From the NCBI GenBank assembly GCA_030770545.1, contig CM061091.1, forward strand, positions 11,526,501 through 11,590,500: a DNA stretch of 64,000 bases. Direction: 5' to 3'. The notes under the pieces were generated by a model. It did no database searches. It was given only the letters and a program-made list of their open reading frames with translations, and was not told the DNA's origin. This stretch comes from Macropodus opercularis (Eukaryota; Chordata; Actinopteri; Anabantiformes; Osphronemidae). Positions 1 through 13,034 of this stretch are shown here, in pieces; the first letter of the stretch is position 1, and each line of letters starts with the position of its first letter. A program made the translations under genes and the position numbers.

Positions 1-2371
1 CACACGCTCACATAACACCCGTTCTCTTTTATACAACACAGAACATTAACCTTTAGCATTTTATCTCATTAGTAGTTTTCTGGACAAATTCAAATCAGAA
101 AATTATACCATAGTAAATAATAATAAACTAAAACACTGACTATCCTTACAGTCCCCAGTGAATTGTGCATTTTAAACTGATGGGTGTAAAACTGACCTAC
201 TAACATTTGAATCTTGGCCTCCTTGCGTGTTTTTGTTTTAAAAAGTGAACTTGTTAATTATCCTTTATGTAATAGAGGAAAGTGGTTAGGTTTGTGTGTG
301 GGTTGGAGCTTTTCATCTGAACGAAAGAAGCATACACAGTGTGGGAGTCATGAAAGGCTGATGTCTAGCAGTCTTTTATGAAGTAGAGCATAAAGAGATA
401 TTTTATATTTCTTTGTGACTTGAAGATATCCCTAAAGTTTTGCAATGATTAAACAAACCAAAAGTGTGTAAATAACCAAGCAAAAACAGTTCAGCACAAG
501 AGTGTGGAAAGTAACAAATGGTAATCAGGGACACGGTATCAGTGAACATCCTGTGGAATGAGAAAAAAAAAGATAAGAAGGGACAAAAAACACATTATTT
601 CCCCCTGTTGTTTTGGAGATTTTAAAGTTTAACCTTCAGTCGGTTGATAGAGCATCTCCTAAGAACAATTTTACAAAAAGGTCTTAAATCTTTACATGCA
701 ATCCATTAAAAACTGTTTACTAGCAAGTAAATGTGCATGAATGAGTCTGTGGTCTTCAAAAAAAGGGCCAATGATTTTGGCTTAATGTATTTTTATTTAG
801 AATTTTTTTTCTTTTAATACAGAGAATCAATGGCACAAATGAAAGAACCGCCAGTGGAAAGAAATAATGAGCTGGAATTGTAGACATTGTACAGTACGAG
901 AACAACTTGATTTACAGTAGCCTTTCATTCATCATGGTCTGCAGCTATTCACTCTTAATCAATTAGATGATCAAGAAGATGTCACTGAGTTTACATTCTG
1001 AAACCCTCTGATGTTTATTAGCTGCCATTTGACATAACCAAGTCATTCTTTCATTAAATCTCCAGTTATCAATGCATTTATAATGATTAAGACGGATTTA
1101 GGATCCATTTTAACTTCAGGTGCAAGGTACAGACTCTTACAGATCACAGGATGTGTTATCTTTGCTTGGACCTAAGCTTGTGCCAGTACAGTACCAGTGG
1201 TACGTTTGTATATAAACAAAATATGTACTTGAAATTGGAGTTTCTATCTTTATTTGATTTATGCTTTATTAGAGTGAACTAATAAAGGGGACAGAGGGGA
1301 AGTAATAGTCTCACACTGAATATCTTCTAGAACCACTGCATGCTACTCTGCAATTATGTTGCAGTGAAATTTAGTAGTAGAAAAGACTCAAAATAACACA
1401 AATAAACAACCAAGGCACACATTCACCCAGTAAATTAATATTTGCAACTAAATATATTTATTTCAATGAGTTATAAAATATCACATTTGATTGCTAGGGT
1501 GGTGAGATCTGTCATCTCGGTTGTGCATGGATGAGAGTCCCTAGACCAAAAAGAATCTGAAATATTATGTGACAGGAGAGTGCCCAGAATAAACAGAGAA
1601 GAGAGTGGGGTGAGAGAGAGAAGCCATGTTTATTTATAAAATATTTAAAACAACCATTTTGACTAAAGTGTCATATAAATGATTTAAAAACACGGCAGAC
1701 AACTAATGCTCCTGCAATAAGACAAAAAGATCACTTGCAGGATCACGCATATGCAAATGCCTGCCCAGACACACACGCACTCACACGTGGCAAGTTAAAG
1801 GCCAATAGCAGAGGACTGTGAGATGAATGTGAATGAGTCATTGGAGTGGGTGGAACAGATATAATGAGAAAGCCTGTTCTTTAGCATCAGCCCTTTAGTT
1901 TCAATTGTACACAAGCAGAAAAAAAACAAAACGCAAGCGCTGTGTCTGATGACCTCGAAATTCAAAGAGGTTAAATGGGATCAGAATAAACAGAAAGAAA
2001 ATAAATCAGATTCATAAACAACAACAGACTCTTTAAGGCTTTTGCAAATTGTTAGAGACGACGGTGAGAAGAGCTAGTAACACGGCCGTGACAGCTATAG
2101 CTAATTGGGCAGCATTTACATAAATCTCCATTTATAAAATATAACTACCTTAAGACAGCTGAATCACATCACATTGGATGCTTCTATGGGTACAATCTCT
2201 ACACTTGTTTAGTAAAATATAAAAAATATCAGTTTACTTAGCTGACAGAAGTGAAGAATTCAAGGACCCGTTGTTTGCTCACCTGACCGTACAGCAACTG
2301 ATTATTAGCAAATTAAAGAAAGTGAAAGGTTTAAAAAATTCATTGACAGCGAGTGGACGTTTATAAAAGGC
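1..2371. other. Intronic AT-rich DNA, nothing recognised
   Basis: No coding frame, RNA gene or known repeat was recognised. There are scattered A/T homopolymers (for example near 804-812) and a GA-rich patch at about 1590-1622. Confidence 0.5.
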
Positions 2372-2395
2372 CCAGTCTTTGAAAGCAAAGACCGG
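2372..2395. repeat. Short inverted repeat near the long hairpin
   Basis: CCAGTCTTTG (2372-2381) and CAAAGACCGG (2386-2395) pair over 10 positions with one mismatch around the loop AAAG. It lies about 240 bases before the long hairpin. A stem of this size can arise by chance. Confidence 0.45.
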
Positions 2396-2636
2396 ATGTT
2401 GTCCAACACTGTCTACAACTCTGTCAGAGCCAATACGTTTAAGTATAAGTAATATAATGGAAGTAAAGTATTTCTGTGCAAGAGCGTTTTGATAGTCCCT
2501 TCATAAAGCATCTCCACCTGCAGGGAGGAAGCCATACTGTATATCAGTTCTATACAGAAGCACCACCTAGGAGCCCAGACTGACATAACACCAGGTTTTC
2601 CTGCAGGGAGGTCAATGTAGTTAGTTGAACACTTGT

Positions 2637-2755
2637 ATTCATCACGCAGCAATGGAAATTGTATATTGAGAGAGTCTCTGAATTGGTTATAATCATGACT
2701 TATAACCAATTCAGAGACTCTCTCAATATACAATTTCCATTGCTGTGTGATGAAT
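2637..2755. repeat. 56-bp near-perfect inverted repeat (long hairpin)
   Basis: The arms 2637-2692 and 2700-2755 are reverse complements over 56 positions with one difference (G at 2646 against T at 2746, a G-U pair in + strand RNA). The loop is only 7 bases, TCATGAC, itself containing a TCATGA palindrome. Similarity stops sharply at both outer ends, and I see no target-site duplication or known transposon terminus. Two open frames, one on each strand, begin in the arms with the same residues (MYIERVSELVI) only because the DNA is palindromic; neither resembles a known protein. Origin by template switching during replication or as a small non-autonomous element is possible. Confidence 0.92.
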
Positions 2756-5700
2756 TTAATAATTATTTACACCTCCGCACACAGCGTCAGCGAGTTGAGA
2801 GACATATTCTGCTCAGGAGCAAAATAAACTCATTTGATATTACACATTATTGCATCCAGAAAACTAAAAACTGTCTATGAAAAGGTTCAGTTACGTTTTC
2901 TACTTCAAATCTTGAAGCAATGGTTAAAACAGTTTACAGTGGTAGATGGAGATGAGTGTGCAGAATACTGTCAGGACACGTGATGGCACAAGATCTAAAT
3001 TGTAAACAACATATCTGTAGAGTCTGTGATAATAATGTGCACTTTTTAAAAGCTCAGTCTCTCTTTCTCGTCTGCCTCCTATTGAAAGACTACTTACTTA
3101 AGGATTACTTAAGGAGCTTAAATATACTTTTACACATACAGTAAATCACATCAGTGTGGTTAAACAGAATTTTCAGACGCATACTGTACTTTTGCACACA
3201 AATACAACAAAAACTCGTACATAATAAATTGTAGGATGAAGAAATCAATCCCAGTAAATATTGTATTTGTTACCATAGTGGAACACAGTCAGTATTGTAG
3301 CGATACAACAGTGTTTTACCTATTGGGACAAACTCTCCCTGTACTCGTGCATAATTAAATCACTTTTAGGTTGAATCAGGAATAACCGAGCACACTGCAC
3401 TTCTACACCTTTTTATGTTTTATATACAAAAGGGGAAAAAATAGTTTCTTTTTCAGATCTATATTTTATCCTAAAGCATCTCTGTACTTTTTTGTGAGGG
3501 CAAGCAATGACGTGAGTGTAAAGTTTCTTGTTGTTGGTTTTGGTCAACAAAAGCTAATATACTTTAGTTTAGTTTCCTTCATTTTAGTCTTATTTTTGTT
3601 CTGTCTCAAGTATAACCTTCTGCGGATTTGGAGGCTACAGCTCGAATGTCTTTGTTCTGCACAGTTGCCGTGGTGATAGGTGTTGTTCTTACTTTTAGCA
3701 AGGTTAGCAGAAAAGACACACACTCAAATGCACAGTGTCCCATGTCCCTCTACTGCGCACAGTAGTGCATCGTCTAGACGCTGGATTTACACACATCTAA
3801 ATCGTCTAATACATTCATTCTAATTCTTCAGTGAGCATCTCGCAGGATGCCACCATTACAGTCACATAACATCACAGCAACACAAAAGCTACCTGACAAA
3901 AAGTAATAACATTAAAGTTGAATTCAGTTCTCTTACTGTAAATGTCAGCCTTCTGCTCCACCTTCATGGCCTTGATTGCGTATGTTGTGTGTGTTTTTGT
4001 TTTGTTTTGTGGAATTTTGATGGGTTTACATGGTAAATACATTTCTTCTAAGAACTGGTAACATCTGGTGACAGAAACTGAGCGTTGCTAAGTGTAAAAT
4101 GTCTGTTCTAATCGTGCAGCGGGGCAAACGGCAAAATCAACTATGAAATGATGCATTTTGAGAAAGAGAAGAAATGTCTAACTTATCAGAAGCTGCAGAT
4201 GCATTTAGATTTTACATTGATGATGGGAATGACTTCATCTTGATATTGATTTAATTTAATCCATTTATAAAAAAACATTCTGCTATTAATGTTGTTTTTA
4301 ATATAGTTTTAGTCTTAGTCTTATTTTAAATATAGCTGGACTGTGACGAAAAGGAGTAAAAACTCCCAAAGGTAGACACAAAGCAAAATGTAGTTTAATT
4401 TCATTTGTTTAATATGGCAAATTCAATTTACACAACAATTACATAGTACTTCATTATGTTCTTATAGTATGTACAGTATGTGATGGACAACTTTGTATAC
4501 ACATATAATAGCCTGTCAAAGGAAGTGTCCTCCCCAGATCTCTAGAAAAAAAAATCATGTCTATATTTCTGTCTAAAAAATGCTCATGTATGATAAAAAC
4601 CTAGATAATAACGTGTCATCCATTTCATGGCTGTCTCTTCCAGAAAACAGACAGCATGGTTGCTTGTTGATATGACATGTTGCCAGCTGTTAGTTGGAAT
4701 TGTGTAGCACTGAAATACTTTCAGGGCAAAGGTCATCGTGGACTCGATATACCTGAGGTTGTGTTCTCAATGTCACTGTCAACATTAGACTGATGATGTT
4801 ATGAAACTGGGACCTACCCAGTCTCAACCACAGTAAAGATATACGCTACAACAGTATGCATATGCCTGTATAGATACAGATTCATTTAAAGACAACATCT
4901 GAGAAACACATGTTTAAGAATGAACGCTTTCTTGGAATTTTTAGGGGGTTCTTGAAGTTATTACAGCCATTTTTCTTTGGGTCAGGGGTCTGGAGTGGTA
5001 TTAAAGTATATTTATAGAACCTTTTTATAGATGACTGATTTTAACAAAAGGGCTTGTTGCACTACAGCATTTACACACAGTGACAAAACCGACTGACAGG
5101 AACAGAAAAGAAAGCAGAGGGGAGAGGAGGTGCTTGTTGAAGCAGCACAGTGTGACTGGAGCAGCACGGCCGTCAGGGCCTTTGGTGGACAGGGACAAAA
5201 TGCTCATAGGCAACACCCTTATGTTTTCGACCATGAAAATGGAGCCACTTTTGTCATTAATGATTTACGGATAGGAAATGATGGGAACTCCCTTGTTGAA
5301 GCATTCGGCTCCATTCCATTGTGTCGGAAACATGAAAGCATTATTTCAAATTCCACCTCTGCCAAGTCAAAAAAAAAAGAATTCTCATACATTTGACACT
5401 TAATTAGCCAAAAAACATTAGAAAAGTATCACAATTACGGTGTTAATCAGAAACACATGTCTGCCCATTTTGACTAAGTAATATCATTTGTTATGATCTT
5501 CTTTTCATATTATACAGTAACAGCATATTAGCCGTTGAATCCAATACAATATTGTGAGAATATGCTGCAAAGCAGGATGGTCACAGTGCCATGTTTTTAT
5601 AATTGTTTATGCCAAATTTCCGGAGCTATATTTCCCAGGCGTCCTATTTGTCTCTCCATGGCTGAGAAGATTGGCAGCTTCTACACGGTGTTTACCTTGT

Positions 5701-8700
5701 GCCACCAGGCTTGTTGTCACGGGAAATGTTGGATTACTGTGCCACACAAAACACAAACTCATTTACTTTGCAACTGTATTCTGCAATTTTACTTTGCTGT
5801 TCTGCTTTTTAGTGGAGGGAAATATGTGCTGACTATTTTTCTGCACACTGTGACGGGGCATTCTTTGTAAGAGGATATCACAAGCTCGGAGCGCACCACT
5901 CGTTTGAGGGTAATGTTAATTAGCTTATTAAGGTAACAAGTTATGATGGATATATTTTTAATAAAATATATGATTTCTGCACTATATATAAAACTAGAGA
6001 ATAGATGGGCTAAAATATGTGGCTGTACCTGTGCATTACCACAAACTTTAATATAGCTTTATAGTTATTTTCAATTTATGGAGGGGTCTGCTTGCTGTAA
6101 CCATAAACAGGCTGAGTGTTCTGATTCCTGTCTTGAGGCAGTTTTTTTTTCTTCATTGGTTTGTTCATGGTTAAGTAAAATCACTAATTTATTTACCATT
6201 ACCCACATTTCCATTTAGAAGCCTAATTTAATCGTGTGTCAGGGATCTATACAGATTATGTTACCACTGTAGTCTAGCAGATATGTTACAATATATGTTA
6301 ACAAGCAGAGAGATTTGAAAACAGAGTTTTGAACACTGCAGAGCACAGGCTGGTGAGTGGGCTTAGATTATGTACCGGAGGTGTGTGTTGTCTTGTGGAC
6401 ACAGTCACTCCACTTCTGTATTTAGTACAAGTTTCCATGCAGTATATGACCAAGTGTAGTGGCTTAGGAGACTTTTGACTCCGTTGGCCAAAAAGCAAGA
6501 TTGCACCACTCTGGCTGAGCTGCAGGGGTAGAGGCAAACACTTAACTGTGACAGCTGAGGGCATGTTGCAGTAATCCCCACACAAGGCTGTGGCCATGAT
6601 GTGATCCTAGTGCAGTAAATTCAAGAAAAGTACTCTTGATGCATATAGCAAACAAGAGCTAGTTCACAAACTCACCCGCACGTAAATCTGTTCTAGAGAA
6701 CACACTTTCGGTAACAACCCTACAGTCTATAAACAGCGACAGCGACTTTCAGTCTTATGCAAGTGATGCGTGTAAGCGTGCATGCCAGTACTAGGAATAC
6801 TGTGTGCTTCACATCCAGCACAATTAAGCTACAGTGCACTAAGATGACAGTACAACAAGTGGAATCTACCATATGGTATTTAATCCACTGTCAGACAATG
6901 AGGAATAAAGTTCAGAAGGAAAAAGCGTAAATGCACAAAAGCAGCATCACATTTGATTTTGTACTACAGGTTGCTCAGGCACGTCCAGGCTAACATGCAT
7001 GTGTTTTGATTGCAGCCATATAACAGAAGTCACAAAGATACCGCCAACCCTTTAACTGTGTGTTAAAGCTGTGTATACTGTACAGAGATATACAGTAAAT
7101 GCACAACACCGTTTTTTTTTATTGAATTATTTATAGCTGAAATTAGCACCATTTAAAAGCATCCTCACCGCTAAAAATAAGTAACAGACACATCCACTGA
7201 AACACACAGCTCCATGCCAGCAGCTTTGTTTGTTTTATTTATTTATTTATTTTTTTTCTGTAGTACAGATGCCCAGCAATTGACTATGCAGGATAAACAA
7301 ATACTGGGCTGTCACTCAGTCTGGCAGCCATCCGACTACTTCAGTCACAGAAAACCAGTGATGCCAGTGAGGTGGTGGGTTGCCAAAACAGTAGATGGAG
7401 TGTCAAAGATCTTTGGACTAGTGCTCCCCGCTGCAGCGGTACACTTCAAATACTGTGCCTTCTACTGCAAACCAAGAGTAATGGATCGGTACGTTGTTTC
7501 TTAAACGTCGTCGAGTTTGGTTCTTTACAGATGATTTGCATTTAGTTTCACCTGCCAACAGTGGTGTGAGGCAGGTAGATTCACCCTTGCAGATTCAGTG
7601 TTCTCTCTTCAAGAGCAATATACGTATTCAGACGGATCATCTATGCAAATTTACAGTTTCCTCTGCCCATGAACCTAGTTCTCCTCTAAATGAAGGAGTG
7701 TACTGTACATTTGTGTGTTCCTTCTGATACCTAAATCCTATTGTGTGAGGAGGACGTAGCAGGGTAGAGTAGCTAGGGCCCCTGACCAAGCCTGTGGGTG
7801 GGTGGCATGGATTCATAAATCAGGGAGCAGTGTTAATCTCTCTCAGGTATTGGAAAGCCAGTCCTCAGTAAATATGTTGCCTCAGGATACAATGGGGTTT
7901 AAAGGATTTCTGTCTCCAAAGAGAAATTAGGCAGGAGCTTCAGAAGTGAGCTAAATAGAAATGCTTGCTGGAGCATACAGAGGGAGCAGGGTGCTGCTGT
8001 CAGCTAGTAAACATCGTCTGAGTAGCCTCAGTCATTATCGTGGCAGTCGGTGCCAACAGCCGGGGTGAGCAGACGGGTGGGCTGATAAAGAACATCTTCT
8101 ATGCTGATGATTAGTCACAATGGGGAGGAGAAAAATCTGAGGACTATTGGATTATATGGGAATGAGACTTATTCATGTTATAAGCAAAGTGGCCAATTAC
8201 AGTAGTTTACAATCACATCCCACCCAGTGTCTGTTTTTGAAGGAAGAATTGCTATCAAACATTGTTTTTTTTACTTATTTTGACTTTTGATAATAATGTA
8301 AACCGACTAGAATACTTTATTAATTTTTATTTATTGTCATGATAACATTGCAAACCCAATTGCAAGTTGGGTAAGTAGTATTTTTGTTTTCGATTATGCG
8401 CAAAATTTTGTGTGTGTTGTTGTGTTTGCTATAACAGTTCTGTTAGCGAATAGTAAAACACTATGTTGGTTTTTTTGTTTTTTGTTTTGATCTAATTATG
8501 GGCTTGATAATAAACTTCAGAGAGAAAATATGTATTTACTGTGTCGACTCCGATAACGTTTTACAGAGAAACTGTAGCAATACAGCTGATGAATAAAGGC
8601 AGAAGTTGGTCAATTTGAAGCAGTGGAAATATATTGTTATTTGGAAAATATGCTATGATTTGATAAGACACTGCTGTGACAATGTGATAACAGCTAAATG

Positions 8701-9640
8701 AGAATGCAGTAGGTAGACACTCTAGTGCGATGCAAAAATATGAATCTATTAAGCCATTTGCAAATGTTTATAAATCAGCACAATCAAGTCCGAGTCCAGA
8801 ACTACATTAACAGTGAATTTTATTTTATTTGTTTGGACAATGAACCACGGAAAGTTTCCAAAACATAGACACTGAAAACTAATAAGCCTAAAAATGTTAT
8901 GAAGATTTGTACGAGGTCGGTTGCAGCAGGGTTATTAATTATTTATTAAAGCGGACAGGCCTAGGTGGGTAAATATGATGGTGAACATGGTTGGCATCAT
9001 TCTGTCACTTCTGCTATAGGTCTAACATTAGATTTAGCATAGACCAACATCTGGTGTCCAACATCTGTTGCCACGGGAAACAACATAAGTTATCAGACAG
9101 ACATATTCTTTGGTATTTTATTTTCAACAAACAAGACTTGCCAGACCTTTACTGAATTCCCAGAACTCAGATATGAAGGTATATCCTTCAGGTTTTTTTC
9201 TTCCTCACCCTCTCTGACACATGATTGAGCAGGCAAAACCTAATGTGAGCTTGATGGATAGTAAAGTCACATTGCAAAGAAGCAAAAGTAAGACACAAAA
9301 CCATCTAAACCCCAAATACTGTAGTTTTACATTTCCACTGTGTTTGTGGAGTATGAACCAAAAGACCATCCAATGTGTTAACTGGAGAGCTTTACAGGTT
9401 TTTCGCAAATGTATTTGTGAACCACAGCAGCTGTCTTCACCGGCTTCTACTCTGTCAAGCTTGATTAACAGTGTTTTGACACGGGCCATCGTTTCTTATC
9501 TAATTCTCAAAGAGAAATCTAGAATATGTCTAACAAATTGTTAAAATGTTAAAATTACTTGACTGTAGGTTTAAACATTTCCACACTATGTTTGTAACTG
9601 ACACCTGGTGTCATTTTGTGCTGCAGTCTGCAGCAGTGAT
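2756..9640. other. Intronic DNA, nothing recognised
   Basis: The frames of 60-111 codons at 5025-5870, 6298-6597 and 7214-7727 overlap on both strands or in several frames and have no recognisable domain. TTTA/T-rich runs occur at 7231-7257. Nothing else stands out. Confidence 0.5.
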
Positions 9641-9654
9641 ACAAAACAGTCCCC

Positions 9655-9712
9655 GACTCAGGAGAGAAGGAGAGGGAGAGACAAAGAGTGTGCAAGAGAG
9701 GGAGTATTTATA
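9655..9712 (+). repeat. Purine-rich GA tract
   Basis: An imperfect run of AGAG/GGAG units (GAGAGAAGGAGAGGGAGAGA and following) is strongly purine-biased on the + strand. It is a simple-sequence region with no coding interpretation. Confidence 0.6.
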
Positions 9713-12251
9713 CTGAGACAGCAACTTAAATGGGTTATCATAGCATTAAAGTTCTACTCTGACTGGGCTCCTTTAACATGTCACTGTGAGAGTTCTCACA
9801 AAGAAAACGGTATCTTCAGAGAAAGCTGCACCTTAACCCTGGTGAACTGATCTGGGGGTAGTGAATGCTGTGATAGGGACTAATCCCCTGCTGTGTGCTT
9901 TGAGCGGGACTTAGAGGAATACACCAGAGGAAACCGAGGAGAAGCGGGGAACAAGCGCTAAAGAAAAAGACTTTTGAAAAACTGAAAAGTGTGTTGAAGT
10001 GGTACTGTCACCGTGATGAATCCTTTCAGACCTCGTCTCGAAACGGGATGGAATCTTAATGCGCAAGTGTGCATGAGTGTAAGGAGAGATTGTGTGCACG
10101 TACAGTGAGCCTCGGAGTGGAGCATATGGCGGTTCACTTGTGTAAGATTCCACCAGGAACCAAGATGATGCCTCTTGGTTAATTGCTGAAATGTACAAAA
10201 TTAGAACTCAAAGTGTGACACTGAGAACTGAGCAGATGTTGGGTGGGTCTCAGGCAAATAATAAGCTGGCACTTCCTGTTTATTCACATGTTAGCACGTG
10301 AATCAAAGGGCTTTGATTGTGAACATGTGGAAAGTATATTTGTATTTGTAGACTCTTCTGACGTGTGATATTGTGCTTGTAGTTGTGTTATGGGCCTCTT
10401 TAAATTACCCACATGATTTTCATTGACACGTGAGCAGACAATGCTTTGTGGTATGAGATTTGATGATGAAATCCACAATATAGTCAATAATGCGGCGTTA
10501 TATTAAGACTTAACCTCCAACAGCAATCAAGCACCTTTCTAACTCTGAATCATTTGCACTTGTGATGTTCGGTTGGCTTAAGATCAAGACTTGATGTTCT
10601 CATCCATTCATGCTGCATTTTTCTATGGGTTCATGGTTTCCTTCAAAATGCTTTAGGAATCTTTCTAGTGTACTTCACTGCACTATGCACATATTCAAGG
10701 AACCCTGTAGCCCCATAAAAAATACTGTTGCATTATTTTCTATGAAGGTTTTTTTTTTTTTTCCTTCTGTGAGCAAAGAGCTAATGACTTAATAAAAGCC
10801 TCCTATCTTGCTTCAGTTGTCTTAATGTTTCCCAGAAGTACTACAGCATGTAAACATTCTTAGCAAACCTCAGTCTGTTGTTTCTTTTAAAAGCAGAGTT
10901 TTCTTTTACGCTGTGATATCTTCTATGGGATCTTTGTATCTTGGAGTCTGGGTCTGTTTTCACAATTTCTCCGGTTTAACATTCAGTTTCTCATTCTGTT
11001 AAGAATCTGTGCTCACCTTTGGCAGCTTAGGCAGGAAGGTTTGGCTTTAGTCTCACGGGCCTTCTATGCTTTACTGTAAGAAAGTGTGGACACGAGAGAA
11101 CATCAAGCTGCTTAGAAGCGATCTTGTCGTCTGTACCTTGACTATGCTTGGTAATTATTTCCTTCCTTATCTCATCAGTCTTCTTTTCTTCCTTTTGTTT
11201 ACTCTGGTGCACATAATGATATCAAACATATCACTAAGTGCTTTTCTCCATTTAAATACTGTTGCCTCAGTGGCTGTTTATAAGATTGAAGACACCTGTG
11301 ATCGTAACTGCAGACAATAGACTCCCTGAAATATCACTTCAATCCACTTTTATTATCCTGTCTTTTGAGGTGTACCAGTAATAGGTTCCGGGCCTTTAAA
11401 ACATCTTTACAGCATAAGCAAGAATTCCAATCTTTTCACTGCTTATTGAAAGGCAGACCAAAGGCGTGCAGGGATGCGTGACAAAAGAGCTTTTAATTCC
11501 AACACTGTTCAGGATAAGCCATTGTTTCATGTAAGAATGCATTTTCTAGTCGAGTCTGTGCGCTCACAAGCGCCACCAGGTTATTTGTCTGCTCATCCAT
11601 GTGTCATACGCAATATTTCACAGACTGCTGATCTGATTTTGACACAGCACGGTGGTATGATGCATCTCAGTGCTGCATCCAAGTTATTTAAAACGACAAT
11701 AAATAGCTGAGGGGGGGATCAACAATTAAAGGTCAACAAAGGTGATATATTTGTTGGTGACAGGCTGACAGCAGTTGTAGAGGACAACATGTTTACCCTT
11801 GTTGTTTAGTAGGTGGTGCTGCCTATTTTTTGTTGCAATAAATAATTTTTAATTTATATAACATTTTATTCATGTTAAAAAAAGTAATAAGCAATATAGA
11901 ATAGAAAATAACGTCCAGACAAAAAGCTTACAAGACACATTTTTGATTATGGTTGCGTTTCTGCAGCTGCAGTGTCTATGTCTGCAAGCGGGTTAGAAAC
12001 TAGAAAGTCTGTTGTGTTTATTACTAACTCATTTATCTTGTAAATAAAGTATAGAGTACGACCAGTACGTTATTGTTAAAAAGAAGAAATTGCCAAACAG
12101 TACATCAGGATCATGGTGATGGCAAACTCAGCCATTTGTTGTAACATTACTGATTGCACATACATGGAATTTCTGATCATGAATCAGAACTTGAACTTGA
12201 AAAAATATGTTTGACTTCATGAGAAGCATTTAACTATGAAGGTATGGTCCA

Positions 12252-12253
<2 letters not shown>
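9713..12253. other. Intronic DNA, nothing recognised
   Basis: No exon, RNA gene or repeat family was recognised. Short open frames here (up to about 95 codons) look like chance. A T homopolymer occurs near 10749-10762. Confidence 0.5.

Positions 12254-12310
<57 letters not shown>
12254..12310 (+). repeat. (GT)n microsatellite, about 28 units
   Basis: An uninterrupted GT dinucleotide run of 57 bases. It opens frames on both strands (Val-Cys on +, Thr-His on -), which are artefacts. Perfect runs of this length are usually polymorphic in fish. Confidence 0.97.
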
Positions 12311-12311
<1 letters not shown>

Positions 12312-12956
12312 CACAGAGGGAGACAGAAAGACAGGTACTCAACAGAGACTTCAGATGGGCACAACTAATAAGAGGTGAGAAAGAAAATATCACATTGAAA
12401 ATAGATGGAGGGATGACAGGTGAAGTCAAGGTGAGCTGACAGGGTGAGAAGTAATCACTCTGAGAGTAGAATGCATACTGATCCAGCAAGTGATAGAAAG
12501 GAAAAGGTCATTCACAAAATAAAGCAAGTTTGAGAAAAGGAAAGGTGGCAAACGCTCAATAGCTTTTCTATGAGGACAGCAGTACAGTGGAAGTAGAAGG
12601 ACACAGTTACCCACAGGCAGGTGGTTGGATGGTTGTTAGTGGCGTGAGAGGAGGTCTGATGACTTTAATATGTCATTGCCTGCTGAAGACCGTGGAGCTT
12701 GTGCTTTTTCTTCCACACACTTACATATCACAGCCTTGACGCACATTAAGGTCAAAGATTCTCTGTGCGCCTCCTTCAATGTTCAAAAATAATGAACGGA
12801 TTTTGTGAAATATCTATATGTTCTTGGCTGCTGGATGCATCATAAAGACATTTTAATGAGAAAGGATGGAATTCTGTACACGAATCCAGAGTCCAATAAT
12901 TTAGATCTACATTTACGGTGGTTTCAGATAAAACTGTCAACTGTTTTCTTCTTAGC

Positions 12957-13034
12957 CTGTATATAAAGTATATAAAAATCTAAACTCATTAGCAGCTGTA
13001 TATAAAGTATATAAAAATCTAAACTCATTAGCAG
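12957..13034 (+). repeat. Two tandem copies of a 39-bp unit
   Basis: The unit begins CTGTATATAAAGTATATAAA and ends TCATTAGCAG. Copies at 12957-12995 and 12996-13034 appear identical and are followed by only five matching bases of a third (CTGTA). Identity of the copies suggests a recent duplication. Confidence 0.93.

Noticed and set aside
2413..2880. Two frames, one on each strand, starting with the same peptide
   Set aside because: The shared start is a by-product of the 56-bp palindrome, and the remainders differ and match nothing known.
12217..12489. Frames on both strands with Val-Cys or Thr-His repeats
   Set aside because: They are translations of the GT microsatellite.
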